A model generated the notes under the pieces. It saw only the letters and a list, made by a program, of their open reading frames with translations, ran no database searches and was not told the DNA's origin. The translations under genes and the position numbers were made by a program. From Tannerellaceae bacterium (GTDB lineage: Bacteria; Bacteroidota; Bacteroidia; Bacteroidales; Tannerellaceae), in assembly GCA_031273385.1 (NCBI GenBank), contig JAISRY010000029.1, positions 1-7,078 of the forward strand: 7,078 nt of DNA. The letters run 5' to 3'. Each line of letters starts with the position of its first letter. The stretch's first letter is position 1. This document shows positions 1 through 6,788 of this stretch, one piece after another.

Positions 1-1196
1 AGCGGAGAGGGGAAAGCCAGGGCGCGGGCAATGGCCGCCCGTTGCTGTTGGCCGTAACTGAGTTCGCCCGGGTAATGGCCTTTTAGCTCGCCAATCTCCA
101 TTCCGTCCAGCACCTCGCCGGCGATACGCGCCGTCTCCTCTGCGGCGTAAAAACGCGCCAACGGGAGCATGATATTCTCCCTTACCGTGAGGTGGGGCAA
201 TAGTTCCGGCTCCTGGAAAACAGCCGCTATGCCCCGGCTCCTGTCGACCTCTATCATGCCCCTGTCCGGTTTCAGCAGGCCGTTTATCAGGTTCAACAAC
301 GTTGTCTTTCCTGCTCCCGATGGGGCGGAGACGCCATAGATCACCCCCGGCTCAAAGGCCTGTGTAAAACCGGAAAACAGCGGCTTATCCCGATATGAAA
401 AACACATACCGGAGATACGGACACCATGCGCAGGAGGCGTTTCCGTGCCCGGGGAGCGGAAAGAGAGGGGGAAGCGTACCCGTTCGAGTTTCCTTATGCC
501 GCTGTCAAACAGGAAACCGGCAAGTATAGCAACGACCGTCCACGCCATCACTTCCGGCGCATCGATAAAGACCTGCGCCCGCTTCATCCCGCCGCCGATC
601 CCCCACCGGCATTGCGCCAACACCTCGCCCATGATGACGGCACGCCAGCCAAAGCCCATGGCCGAAGCCAGCCCGCTGTACAGGAAAGGGTTCAGTTGGG
701 GATAATAGACCTGCAGCAGCCTGTTCTTCCTCCCGATACGGAACAGCCCGGCCATCGCCGTATAGCCGGGGCGCAGGTGGGAAAAGCCTTTCGCCAGGTT
801 CTCCGTCAGCAGCGGGAACATAACGAGGAAAGCGATAATCAACGGGATACTTTCGGTATGGAAAAACAGCAGCGCCAACAAGATAAACGAGATCACAGGG
901 ATCGAACGCATCACCGACAACAATGGCCTGAACAGGCCGTACAACCAGCCGCAACGGACAAACAGGAACGCCAGCCCCACAGCCGCCACGAGCGAAACGA
1001 CAATCCCCGCCATCCCCCTGGCGACGGTAAACGCCACCGATTGGTAGAAAGAGGCCGTGAGGCAAAGCGAAACCACCGCCTTTAGCAATTGGAAAACGGA
1101 GGGGAACAGCGCCGGCCGTCCGACAGCCAAAGCCACCATTTCCCAGACGGCCAACAGGATGCAGGCGGGGATAAAGACCCTCCACGCCCTTTTCAT
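1..1196 (-). CDS. Fused ABC importer permease-ATPase (NitT/TauT type), 3' end cut by window edge
   Basis: One uninterrupted frame runs from the ATG at 1196-1194 to the left edge (398 full codons, no stop). Residues 1-236 are a NitT/TauT-type (SsuC-like, BPD_transp_1) permease. Hydrophobic segments lie near 7-27, 62-82, 93-112, 117-135, 172-190 and 216-232, and an EAA-type cytoplasmic loop spans about 147-170. A short Pro/Arg-rich linker (237-258) leads into an ABC ATPase domain. That domain has beta strand VRISGMCFSY (259-268), Walker A APSGAGKTT (291-299, Lys297), Q-loop VFQEPELL (Gln328) and signature LSYGQQQR (379-386). Walker B and the H-loop lie outside the window. No in-frame start sits between the domains before the first ATPase strand, and Met264 is inside that strand, so a separate ATPase gene is unlikely. 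A GGAG lies 4 bases before the start, and the ATG overlaps the preceding stop (ATGA). It should act with the upstream lipoprotein as an importer. The substrate cannot be read from sequence. Such domains are usually separate proteins in this family. Confidence 0.88.
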   Translation of the reverse strand, partial: MKRAWRVFIPACILLAVWEMVALAVGRPALFPSVFQLLKAVVSLCLTASFYQSVAFTVARGMAGIVVSLVAAVGLAFLFVRCGWLYGLFRPLLSVMRSIPVISFILLALLFFHTESIPLIIAFLVMFPLLTENLAKGFSHLRPGYTAMAGLFRIGRKNRLLQVYYPQLNPFLYSGLASAMGFGWRAVIMGEVLAQCRWGIGGGMKRAQVFIDAPEVMAWTVVAILAGFLFDSGIRKLERVRFPLSFRSPGTETPPAHGVRISGMCFSYRDKPLFSGFTQAFEPGVIYGVSAPSGAGKTTLLNLINGLLKPDRGMIEVDRSRGIAAVFQEPELLPHLTVRENIMLPLARFYAAEETARIAGEVLDGMEIGELKGHYPGELSYGQQQRAAIARALAFPSP

Positions 1197-2104
1197 CGCT
1201 CTCCGGTGATAAATTCCCTACCGGGAAGTTTCCCGCCTATGGCCTTTGGCTCGTAGGCTTCGATCAGGGTCAGGAAAGCGGTGATGCGCTCTTCCGATTC
1301 GATGGCCGGGGCGTAGCGGATTTTGCACCGCCCGATGCTTTCCGCCGTCAGCGCTCCGGCAGGAAAGAGGCCATGCCGTTCGAGGATACGGATCGCCGCC
1401 GCAGGGTTTTCCGACGCAAAGCGGCACGATGCGCCAAACAAGCTGTCCAGCTCCCCGCGGCAGTCCGCCAGGGAGGGGGCAAACAGGATAGCCGCCTGGG
1501 CAAACCCCTCCGGCGTATTCAGGTCTGCCGTCACACGCAACAGAGTGTCCCCACTTAGTCCCATGCTCAAAAAAGGCTCGCTGATCACCGCCCGCTTTAT
1601 TTTCCCGCCAATGATCCCCTGCAGAACCTCCCCCGCCGTAGCGAACGAATAGTCCGGCACATAGTGTAGCCCTTTCTCTTTCAGGTAGTGGCGGGCAAGC
1701 ACATCCGGCGTCGTACCCTGCCCGAAAACGAACAGCGAACGATCCGCCCCGTCGATATCCCCCCTCTCCACCACATATAGCGTACCCCATACCGGACAGC
1801 CCGCCAACACATACCCGATCCCCTTATTATACAGGTTGGCCGCGCTGATCATCGGCAGCACGGCGATATCCGCCTCCTGCCGCATCAACGCCGCCTGCAT
1901 CAGTGCGGGGGAGTCGAGGATCCTGACCGCCGCCTCCCTGCCGCCGATCACCGGCGGATGTTCCAGCCATCCGGCAAAAGCGATCGCCGACGGCCCGCGC
2001 AGGATCAAGACCTGTATCTTCCCCCCATCTCCGCCCTTTCCCCCGCAGCCGCATAGCGGAAAAAGGAGGGCGAGCAGGCAAAGGAATCTGGCCGCGGCTA
2101 CCAT
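1193..2104 (-). CDS. ABC importer substrate-binding lipoprotein (NMT1/THI5-SsuA-like)
   Basis: A 303-residue protein with a lipoprotein signal peptide: hydrophobic residues 6-18, then lipobox L-C-G-C with Cys20 as the lipidated residue, followed by a Gly-rich tether (21-28). The residues after Cys20 lack an acidic run like the Bacteroidota surface-export signal, so I infer it stays in the periplasm on the inner membrane. The mature part resembles NMT1/THI5-like (NitT/TauT) binding proteins: early strand KIQVLILRGPSAIAFAGWLE (29-48), EADIAVLPMISAANLYNKG (77-95), then GCPVWGTLYVVE (102-113), and AVISEPFLS (172-180). The frame is open to 2218, but the ATG at 2104 is chosen because it places the signal peptide at the N terminus. 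This start overlaps the uxaC stop by 7 bases, and the stop overlaps the permease start by 4, so translation is probably coupled on both sides. Known ligands of the family include taurine, alkanesulfonates, nitrate and thiamine-pyrimidine precursors. The ligand here is unknown; an acid related to uronates is speculation from context. Confidence 0.85.
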   Translation of the reverse strand: MVAAARFLCLLALLFPLCGCGGKGGDGGKIQVLILRGPSAIAFAGWLEHPPVIGGREAAVRILDSPALMQAALMRQEADIAVLPMISAANLYNKGIGYVLAGCPVWGTLYVVERGDIDGADRSLFVFGQGTTPDVLARHYLKEKGLHYVPDYSFATAGEVLQGIIGGKIKRAVISEPFLSMGLSGDTLLRVTADLNTPEGFAQAAILFAPSLADCRGELDSLFGASCRFASENPAAAIRILERHGLFPAGALTAESIGRCKIRYAPAIESEERITAFLTLIEAYEPKAIGGKLPGREFITGER

Positions 2105-3501
2105 CCGAAGTAGTTCTTCGCGTTCGTATAGCTGATATCCCCGACCATTTTGCCGATAACCGGCAACTCCTGCAACGGCAACCTCCCGCTCTCCACGTCG
2201 CGCCCGATGATATTGCACAAAATACGGCGGAAATACTCATGCCGCGGATAGGAGAGGAAACTGCGCGAATCGGTCAGCATACCGATGAACCGGCTCAGCA
2301 AGCCCAAAGCCGACAGGGCGTTGATCTGCCGCTCTATGCCGTCCAGCTGGTCGAGAAACCACCAGCTTGCGCCATATTGCATCTTGCCGGGGACGGAGCC
2401 GTCGTTGAAATTATAGGCATTGACCACCATCGCCTCATTATCCTTGGGGTTCAGGTTATAGAGGATGGTTTTACACAGCAATCCGGCGCTCTCCAGGCGG
2501 TCGAAAAAGCGGTTCATCGGCGCCGCATAATTGGCGTCGTTGATGCCGTCGAATCCCGTATCGGCGCCGAGGCGTTTAAACATCCGCGAGTTGTTGTTGC
2601 GCAGCGCCCCGACGTGAAACTGCTGTACCCAATTGGAGCGGGCATCCATCGCCGCCAGCTCGTACAGCATAGCCGAACGGAACTTCAGCAGCTCTTCTGA
2701 ATCGGGCATCCGGCCCTCCCGTACCTTCTGGAATATCCGCCCGATCTCCGCATCGGTATAGGGCTCGGCGTAGAACGTGTCCAGTCCGTGATCCGACACG
2801 CAACACCCCTCGGCGGCAAAGAAATCGTGCCGCCGCCGGAGGGCTTCCAACAGGTCGTCGAACGTCAGGACAGACAGCCCCGAAGCCTCTTCCAACCGGG
2901 TAATATAGGCTTTATAGGCCGCCGGGTCTTCGATCGCCATCGCCTTGTCCGGCCTCCACGTGGGGAGTACCCTGACCTCAAAGCCGCTCTCCCGTATCTG
3001 CCGGTGATGCTCCAGGCTATCCACCGGGTCGTCCGTCGTACAGACCACCTCCACATTCATCCGTTTCATAATAGACCGCACGCTGAACGCCGGCGTCTGT
3101 AGCTTGGCCGTACACGTGTCGTAGATATCCTTAGCCGTCGAAGGGTTCAGCGTCGTATCAATGCCGAATATCCGGCTCAGCTCGAGGTGAGTCCAATGAT
3201 ACAGCGGGTTACGCATGGTATAGGGCACCGTCTCCGCCCATTTAAGGAACTTCTCATACGCCGGCTTCTTGCCCGTAATATACTCTTCCGCTATGCCGTT
3301 GGCACGCATGGCGCGCCATTTATAGTGATCGCCGCCCAGCCAGATCTCCGTCAGGTCGGTAAACCGGTAGTCCTCGGCGATCAGTTCGGGGTTCAAATGG
3401 CAGTGGTAATCGATCACCGGCTTACCGGCGGCAAATGTATGATACAACCCGACAGCCGTAGTGGTATCGAGCAGGAAATCGGAATCCATAAACTTTTTCA
3501 T
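2098..3501 (-). CDS. uxaC: Uronate isomerase (glucuronate/galacturonate isomerase)
   Basis: A 467-residue protein matching the UxaC family along its full length. It interconverts D-glucuronate with D-fructuronate, and D-galacturonate with D-tagaturonate, as the first cytoplasmic step of hexuronate catabolism. Visible hallmarks are the metal-site motif DYHCHLNP (31-38), [13 protein letters not shown] (154-166), [10 protein letters not shown] (178-187), DHGLD (237-241), [11 protein letters not shown] (294-304), and the C-terminal block LTDSRSF (409-415) with [10 protein letters not shown] (421-430). The fold is an amidohydrolase-like barrel. The frame is open to 3543, but the ATG at 3501 gives the typical N terminus [11 protein letters not shown], has AGGA a few bases upstream, and overlaps the eda stop as ATGA. 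The stop TAG overlaps the start of the binding-protein gene. All expected motifs are present, so it is probably active. The gene lies inside the kdgK-eda operon and should be co-expressed with it. Confidence 0.97.
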   Translation of the reverse strand: MKKFMDSDFLLDTTTAVGLYHTFAAGKPVIDYHCHLNPELIAEDYRFTDLTEIWLGGDHYKWRAMRANGIAEEYITGKKPAYEKFLKWAETVPYTMRNPLYHWTHLELSRIFGIDTTLNPSTAKDIYDTCTAKLQTPAFSVRSIMKRMNVEVVCTTDDPVDSLEHHRQIRESGFEVRVLPTWRPDKAMAIEDPAAYKAYITRLEEASGLSVLTFDDLLEALRRRHDFFAAEGCCVSDHGLDTFYAEPYTDAEIGRIFQKVREGRMPDSEELLKFRSAMLYELAAMDARSNWVQQFHVGALRNNNSRMFKRLGADTGFDGINDANYAAPMNRFFDRLESAGLLCKTILYNLNPKDNEAMVVNAYNFNDGSVPGKMQYGASWWFLDQLDGIERQINALSALGLLSRFIGMLTDSRSFLSYPRHEYFRRILCNIIGRDVESGRLPLQELPVIGKMVGDISYTNAKNYFGW

Positions 3502-4172
3502 GCTTTCCTGTATTTCCGGATGATACCTAACGCCTCCCGGCACAACCGCGTGATCGCCTGCCAGTCTCCACCGGCGACCGCTTCCGCCGGAAACAGCTTC
3601 GAGCCCATCCCCACACAGGTCACCCCCGCCTTAAACCAGGCCGAAAGATTCTCCTCCGTCGGCTCGACCGCACCGGTAGCCATGATCAGCGACCAGGGCA
3701 TCGGCGCCTTTATATTGCTCACAAAAGAGGGCCCGCCCACGCTTCCGGCCGGGAATACCTTACACACGTCGCACCCCGCTTCCTGCGCAAAACCGATCTC
3801 CGACACCGAGCCGCACCCCGGTATATAGGGGATCAACCGGCGGTTGCATACTTTCGCCACGTCGGGGTTGAACAACGGCCCGACGACAAAGTTGGCGCCC
3901 AACTGCACATACAGCGCGGCCGTCCCCGCATCGACCACCGAGCCAATCCCCAGTATCATCCCCGGGCACTCCTTCGCCGCATACTTCACCAGCTCCGCAA
4001 ACACCTCCTGCGCAAAATCCCCCCTGTTCGTAAACTCAAAGAGGCGCACGCCCCCCTCATAACACGCTTTTACCACCTGTTTCGCCACGTCGGCATCCTT
4101 GTGGTAATATACCGGCGCCATCCCCGTGTCGACCAGCGCCCCCAATACCTCTAACTTTCTGAATCCAGCCAT
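3498..4172 (-). CDS. eda: 2-keto-3-deoxy-6-phosphogluconate / 4-hydroxy-2-oxoglutarate aldolase
   Basis: A 224-residue class I aldolase of the KDPG/KHG family. It cleaves KDPG to pyruvate and glyceraldehyde 3-phosphate, the last step of the hexuronate route. The Schiff-base lysine is Lys138 in [10 protein letters not shown] (134-143), and the general acid/base glutamate is Glu46 in LFEFTNRG (44-51). The substrate loop PGCGSVSE (118-125) and the strand [13 protein letters not shown] (183-195) near the C terminus fit the family. The phosphate-binding segment reads MATGAVEPT (164-172), where many relatives have a T-G-G step, a mild substitution (Ala168). The start is supported by an AAAAGGA purine run (4183-4177) 4 bases before the ATG. 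It lies 20 bases after the kdgK stop, and its own stop overlaps the uxaC start by 4 bases. Length and motifs are normal, so it is probably functional. Confidence 0.95.
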   Translation of the reverse strand: MAGFRKLEVLGALVDTGMAPVYYHKDADVAKQVVKACYEGGVRLFEFTNRGDFAQEVFAELVKYAAKECPGMILGIGSVVDAGTAALYVQLGANFVVGPLFNPDVAKVCNRRLIPYIPGCGSVSEIGFAQEAGCDVCKVFPAGSVGGPSFVSNIKAPMPWSLIMATGAVEPTEENLSAWFKAGVTCVGMGSKLFPAEAVAGGDWQAITRLCREALGIIRKYRKA

Positions 4173-4192
4173 ATTATCCTTTTATTAAATGA

Positions 4193-5236
4193 TTATCTAC
4201 TGACCCTGCCCGAAGCGTCGCCACCCATCAGCTTCTCCACCTCGTCGACGGATACCTGGTTGTAATCGCCATACACCGTATGCTTCAGGCAGGAAGCGGC
4301 AACGGCAAAATCCAATGCCCACCGGTCGTCGCCCGGACGCGCCAGCAAGCCATACAAAAGGCCTCCCATAAACGAATCGCCGCCGCCCACGCGGTCGACG
4401 ATATGGGTGATATCATACCGCTTGGATTGGTACAGTTTGCCGCCGGCATACAGCACGCCGCCCCACGTATTGTGGTTCGCGTTCACCGAACCGCGCAGGG
4501 TGATGATCACCTTTCCGGCACGTGGAAACCTTGCCATCAGCTGCCGGCATACCGATTCAAACGCCGCCGCATCGACCTCTCCGCCGGTATGCGCCACGTC
4601 AAACCCCTCCGGCTTGATGCCGAATATCTTCTCCGCATCCTCCTCGTTCCCGAGAATCACGTCGCAGCCGGCGACAAGCTCCGGCATAACGCTGGAGGCC
4701 GTCTTGCCATATTTCCATAAATTCTTGCGGTAATTCAAGTCGCAGGATACCGGGACATGCATCCTGTTTGCCGCCTCGATCGCTTCGAGGCACGCCAGGG
4801 CAGCGCCCTCCGATATGGCCGGCGTAATACCCGTCCAGTGAAACCACGAGGCATCCGCCAACACCTTTTCCCAATCCACCATCCCCGGCTTGATTTCGGC
4901 GACGGCGGAATGTGCCCGGTCATAGATCACCTTGCTGGCGCGCGACACCGCCCCCGTCTCCAGGAAATAGATCCCCATACGATCCCCGCCGTATACGATA
5001 TGCGAAACGCCGACCCCATACCGGCGCAAATCCATCACACAGGCGCGGGCAATATCATTATCGGGCAGCCGGGTCACAAACTCCACCGGCACGCCATAAT
5101 TGGCCAACGACACGGCAACATTAGCCTCTCCCCCACCAAACGTGGCGCTAAACGTATCACTCTGAACAAACCGGAGATACCCCGGGGCGGCCAACCTAAG
5201 CATAATTTCCCCGAACGTGACTACTTTTTTTTCCAT
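4193..5236 (-). CDS. kdgK: 2-keto-3-deoxygluconate kinase (PfkB family)
   Basis: A ribokinase/PfkB-family sugar kinase of 347 residues from the chosen start. It should phosphorylate 2-keto-3-deoxygluconate with ATP to give KDPG, the substrate of the next gene's product. Visible features are the N-terminal strand VVTFGEIMLRL (5-15), the substrate loop GGGEANVAVSLANYG (34-48), the lid segment IYFLETG (89-95), DLNYRKNLW (167-175), GNEEDAEKIFG (197-207), and the PfkB signature DRVGGGDSFMGG (281-292) with Asp287 as catalytic base and the GGGD anion hole. A second in-frame ATG at 5251 would add five residues (MNRIV). I prefer 5236: it gives the family-like N terminus MEKKVVTFGE and leaves about 24 bases of leader from the inferred start site, against roughly 9 for 5251. 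It is the first gene of the leftward operon. The KDG assignment rests on overall similarity plus the eda/uxaC context; another 2-keto sugar acid is possible. Confidence 0.92.
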   Translation of the reverse strand: MEKKVVTFGEIMLRLAAPGYLRFVQSDTFSATFGGGEANVAVSLANYGVPVEFVTRLPDNDIARACVMDLRRYGVGVSHIVYGGDRMGIYFLETGAVSRASKVIYDRAHSAVAEIKPGMVDWEKVLADASWFHWTGITPAISEGAALACLEAIEAANRMHVPVSCDLNYRKNLWKYGKTASSVMPELVAGCDVILGNEEDAEKIFGIKPEGFDVAHTGGEVDAAAFESVCRQLMARFPRAGKVIITLRGSVNANHNTWGGVLYAGGKLYQSKRYDITHIVDRVGGGDSFMGGLLYGLLARPGDDRWALDFAVAASCLKHTVYGDYNQVSVDEVEKLMGGDASGRVSR

Positions 5237-5265
5237 AACAATTCTATTCATACATTAAATTGCCA

Positions 5266-5297
5266 CAAAATTAGCCGATATCTTTGTCATAAACAAG
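5266..5297 (-). promoter_or_regulatory. Putative Bacteroidota-type promoter of the kdgK-eda-uxaC-ABC operon
   Basis: On the minus strand, TAATTTTG (5273-5266) matches the Bacteroidota -7 consensus TAnnTTTG exactly. CTTG (5297-5294), one base off the TTTG -33 element, lies 20 bases upstream. The -7 box ends 15 bases before the ATG at 5251 and 30 before the ATG at 5236. This is the only clear promoter-like signal before the operon. It is a consensus match only; no start site is known. Confidence 0.5.
5279..5286 (+). promoter_or_regulatory. Possible -7 box for the rightward glycosyltransferase-like gene
   Basis: TATCTTTG matches TAnnTTTG exactly on the plus strand. A poor -33 candidate (ATTG at 5259-5262) lies 16 bases upstream. 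Transcription from here would give a leader of roughly 95 bases before the ATG at 5390. It sits back to back with the leftward promoter, so the two would compete or be controlled together. In an AT-rich stretch a chance match is quite possible. Confidence 0.3.
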
Positions 5298-5312
5298 TTT
5301 ATCAAATTTGAT
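5289..5312. promoter_or_regulatory. Two adjoining palindromes, candidate operator
   Basis: ATAAACAAGTTTAT (5289-5302) has 6-base inverted arms around a 2-base centre. It adjoins ATCAAATTTGAT (5301-5312), a perfect 12-base palindrome sharing two bases with it. The first covers the candidate -33 element of the leftward promoter, and the second lies just upstream of it, so a bound repressor could block the operon. Symmetrical sites of this size fit a LacI- or GntR-type uronate regulator, but no regulator gene is in the window and AT-rich DNA gives palindromes by chance. Confidence 0.35.
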
Positions 5313-5389
5313 TCATTTTTTTTTGCTCCTGAACAAAAATTCCCGTTCTTTTGTACTCTGTTTCAAGATGAACCGGGTTGTAATCTGTA

Positions 5390-6745
5390 ATGAATATGCG
5401 TACACCATTTCTTCAATATTTATATCTGCAAAAGCCAATCACATTGGTCATCATCATTTGTGCCGTCTCCGTCTTGCCTTGGAGCGGTATCGAACAGGTC
5501 GCTACGGGGGGAAAGCCCTGCAATGCCGCCGTTGCCGCTTCGATGCTTGAAAGCGGTAACTGGGTCTTGCCGCCCGACGGCGGCTCGGGAGCGCCGGCCT
5601 ATCATCCGCCGATGGCGCATTGGCTGATGGCGGCGTTCTCCTTTCACCAGGGATATGTGTCGGACTTGACATCCCGTCTTCCGTCGGCTTTTGCCTTTAT
5701 CCTGCTGATCGGGTGTTCCCTTATGTTTTTCGGTGAGCGGATCAGGTTCCAGGAGGCGTTTATCAGCGCCTTGCTGCTGCTTACCTGTATGGAAACGCAC
5801 CGCGCCGCGATGACGACGGAGGCGGATATGCTGTTCACCGCTTTTATGGCGTTGGCTTTATATAAGATGTATAGGTGGGAAAACAAGCTGGAGCTAAAAG
5901 GGTTGCCCGTCAGTATCCCTTTCCTGGCAGGATGTGCGATACTGACAAAGGGGCTGACAAGCCTGCTGCTTCCGCTATTCATTTTCGGCGCCTATCTGCT
6001 GATCCTGAACAAACACCGGTTGCCCACCATCCTGAAAGCCCTGCTATACGCAGGCGTCTCTTCGCTCTTCCTGCCTCTGATATGGTACGTGGCGGCATGG
6101 AAACAGGGGGGAGATGCGTTCCTGCAGGCCGTCTTCGCGGAAAACGTCCATCCGGCAAGCCCGGCGGATATGCTTTCGCTCATTACCGGGTTCATGCCGT
6201 GGACGCTTTTCTTTTTCTTCTCCCTCTTCGGGTTGAAGTCTTTCAAGCCTGCCCTCCCTGCCGGCCGTTTCCTGAAAGAGCTGTGGAGGCGCATACGCTC
6301 TATGGAGAAGATAAAGCTGTTCAGCCTGACCGCTCTGGCCTGTATCATCCTGTTCAGCTCCCTCTTTTCGGACGGGCAAAGCGTATATGCCCTGACGGCC
6401 TATCCGTTCATCACCCTCTTCCTGGCGCAATATGCGCTTTACCTGACGGAGTACCGGACGACGGTGGTACGCGCCTTTGCCGTCGCGTTGCTGCTGGGCA
6501 TCGCCGCCCTCCTCATCGCCTCCGGCTTGGCGGCGACCCGTATGATCAGCTTTCCGGAGGTGGCGCCTGTCCTGACGGGCATCGGTTCGATCTTTTGCCT
6601 GACCGGTGTGTCGTTCGTCATCCTCTTTGCGATGGGAACGGTGATCTACCAATTGTTCAAGAGGATCAATATAAAGATCCTTTATGCGACAATCGCCCTG
6701 GTCTTCGCCTCCAGCCTTTTTATCGACTGGCTGATGAGCAAATAA
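5390..6745 (+). CDS. ArnT/PMT-like glycosyltransferase family membrane protein, possibly catalytically degenerate
   Basis: A 451-residue multi-pass inner-membrane protein with about ten hydrophobic segments (near 15-33, 92-114, 122-135, 147-160, 173-205, 216-234, 268-282, 309-324, 336-352, 358-380, 397-421 and 429-448, some paired). It resembles the ArnT/PMT_2 (GT83-like) superfamily, whose members move sugars from polyprenyl-phosphate carriers onto lipid or protein. Family-like segments are AAVASMLESGNWVLP (47-61), YHPPMAHW (71-78), LTSRLPSAFAF (93-103), AILTKGLT (183-190), FAENV (249-253) and SVYALTAYPF (331-340). From memory of Bacteroidales relatives, several hallmark positions differ: the first-loop GEPRE-like acidic motif reads GKPCN (41-45), KPP reads HPP, VDM is preceded by Glu (TEADM, 143-147), and the KRSVYLLP-like motif reads GQSVYALT. 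The frame is intact. Met3 (5396) is an alternative start; no clear ribosome site helps. It is transcribed away from the uronate operon and shows no functional link to it. Substrate unknown. Confidence 0.8.
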   Translation: MNMRTPFLQYLYLQKPITLVIIICAVSVLPWSGIEQVATGGKPCNAAVAASMLESGNWVLPPDGGSGAPAYHPPMAHWLMAAFSFHQGYVSDLTSRLPSAFAFILLIGCSLMFFGERIRFQEAFISALLLLTCMETHRAAMTTEADMLFTAFMALALYKMYRWENKLELKGLPVSIPFLAGCAILTKGLTSLLLPLFIFGAYLLILNKHRLPTILKALLYAGVSSLFLPLIWYVAAWKQGGDAFLQAVFAENVHPASPADMLSLITGFMPWTLFFFFSLFGLKSFKPALPAGRFLKELWRRIRSMEKIKLFSLTALACIILFSSLFSDGQSVYALTAYPFITLFLAQYALYLTEYRTTVVRAFAVALLLGIAALLIASGLAATRMISFPEVAPVLTGIGSIFCLTGVSFVILFAMGTVIYQLFKRINIKILYATIALVFASSLFIDWLMSK

Positions 6746-6746
6746 C

Positions 6747-6782
6747 GCCGACGAATCACGTCATTATAAATACAGCGTCGGC
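6747..6782 (+). terminator. Weak hairpin just after the membrane-protein gene
   Basis: GCCGACG (6747-6753) pairs perfectly with CGTCGGC (6776-6782) across a 22-base loop, starting two bases after the TAA stop. The position suits a terminator, but the loop is long and no T-run follows directly (a T5 run occurs only at 6799-6803). It may be a weak terminator or an mRNA 3' end structure, or chance. Confidence 0.25.
6759..6773. repeat. Direct repeat CGTCATTATAARTAC, left copy
   Basis: CGTCATTATAAATAC here recurs as CGTCATTATAAGTAC at 6902-6916 (14 of 15 identical), 143 bases apart, with the 22-bp tandem array between them. The minus strand of each copy contains TATAAT. Confidence 0.55.
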
Positions 6783-6788
6783 AATCCA

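Noticed and set aside
426..1085. Plus-strand open frame of 219 codons
   Set aside because: An antisense shadow of the permease: Arg/His/Gln-rich, with no recognisable domain. Long spurious frames are expected opposite GC-rich genes.
505..1185. Long minus-strand open frame of 226 codons overlapping the permease
   Set aside because: It is the alternative frame of the permease-ATPase gene. Its translation is rich in Gly, Arg and Pro with no membrane pattern, while the neighbouring frame gives a clear six-segment permease.
3187..3828. Plus-strand open frame of 213 codons across the uxaC-eda junction
   Set aside because: Lies antisense to two well-supported enzyme genes and shows no family features.
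5342..5377. Possible leader hairpin CCCGTTC with GAACCGGG before the rightward gene
   Set aside because: Seven pairs with a bulge and a 21-base loop is weak and could arise by chance. No riboswitch or attenuator pattern is visible.
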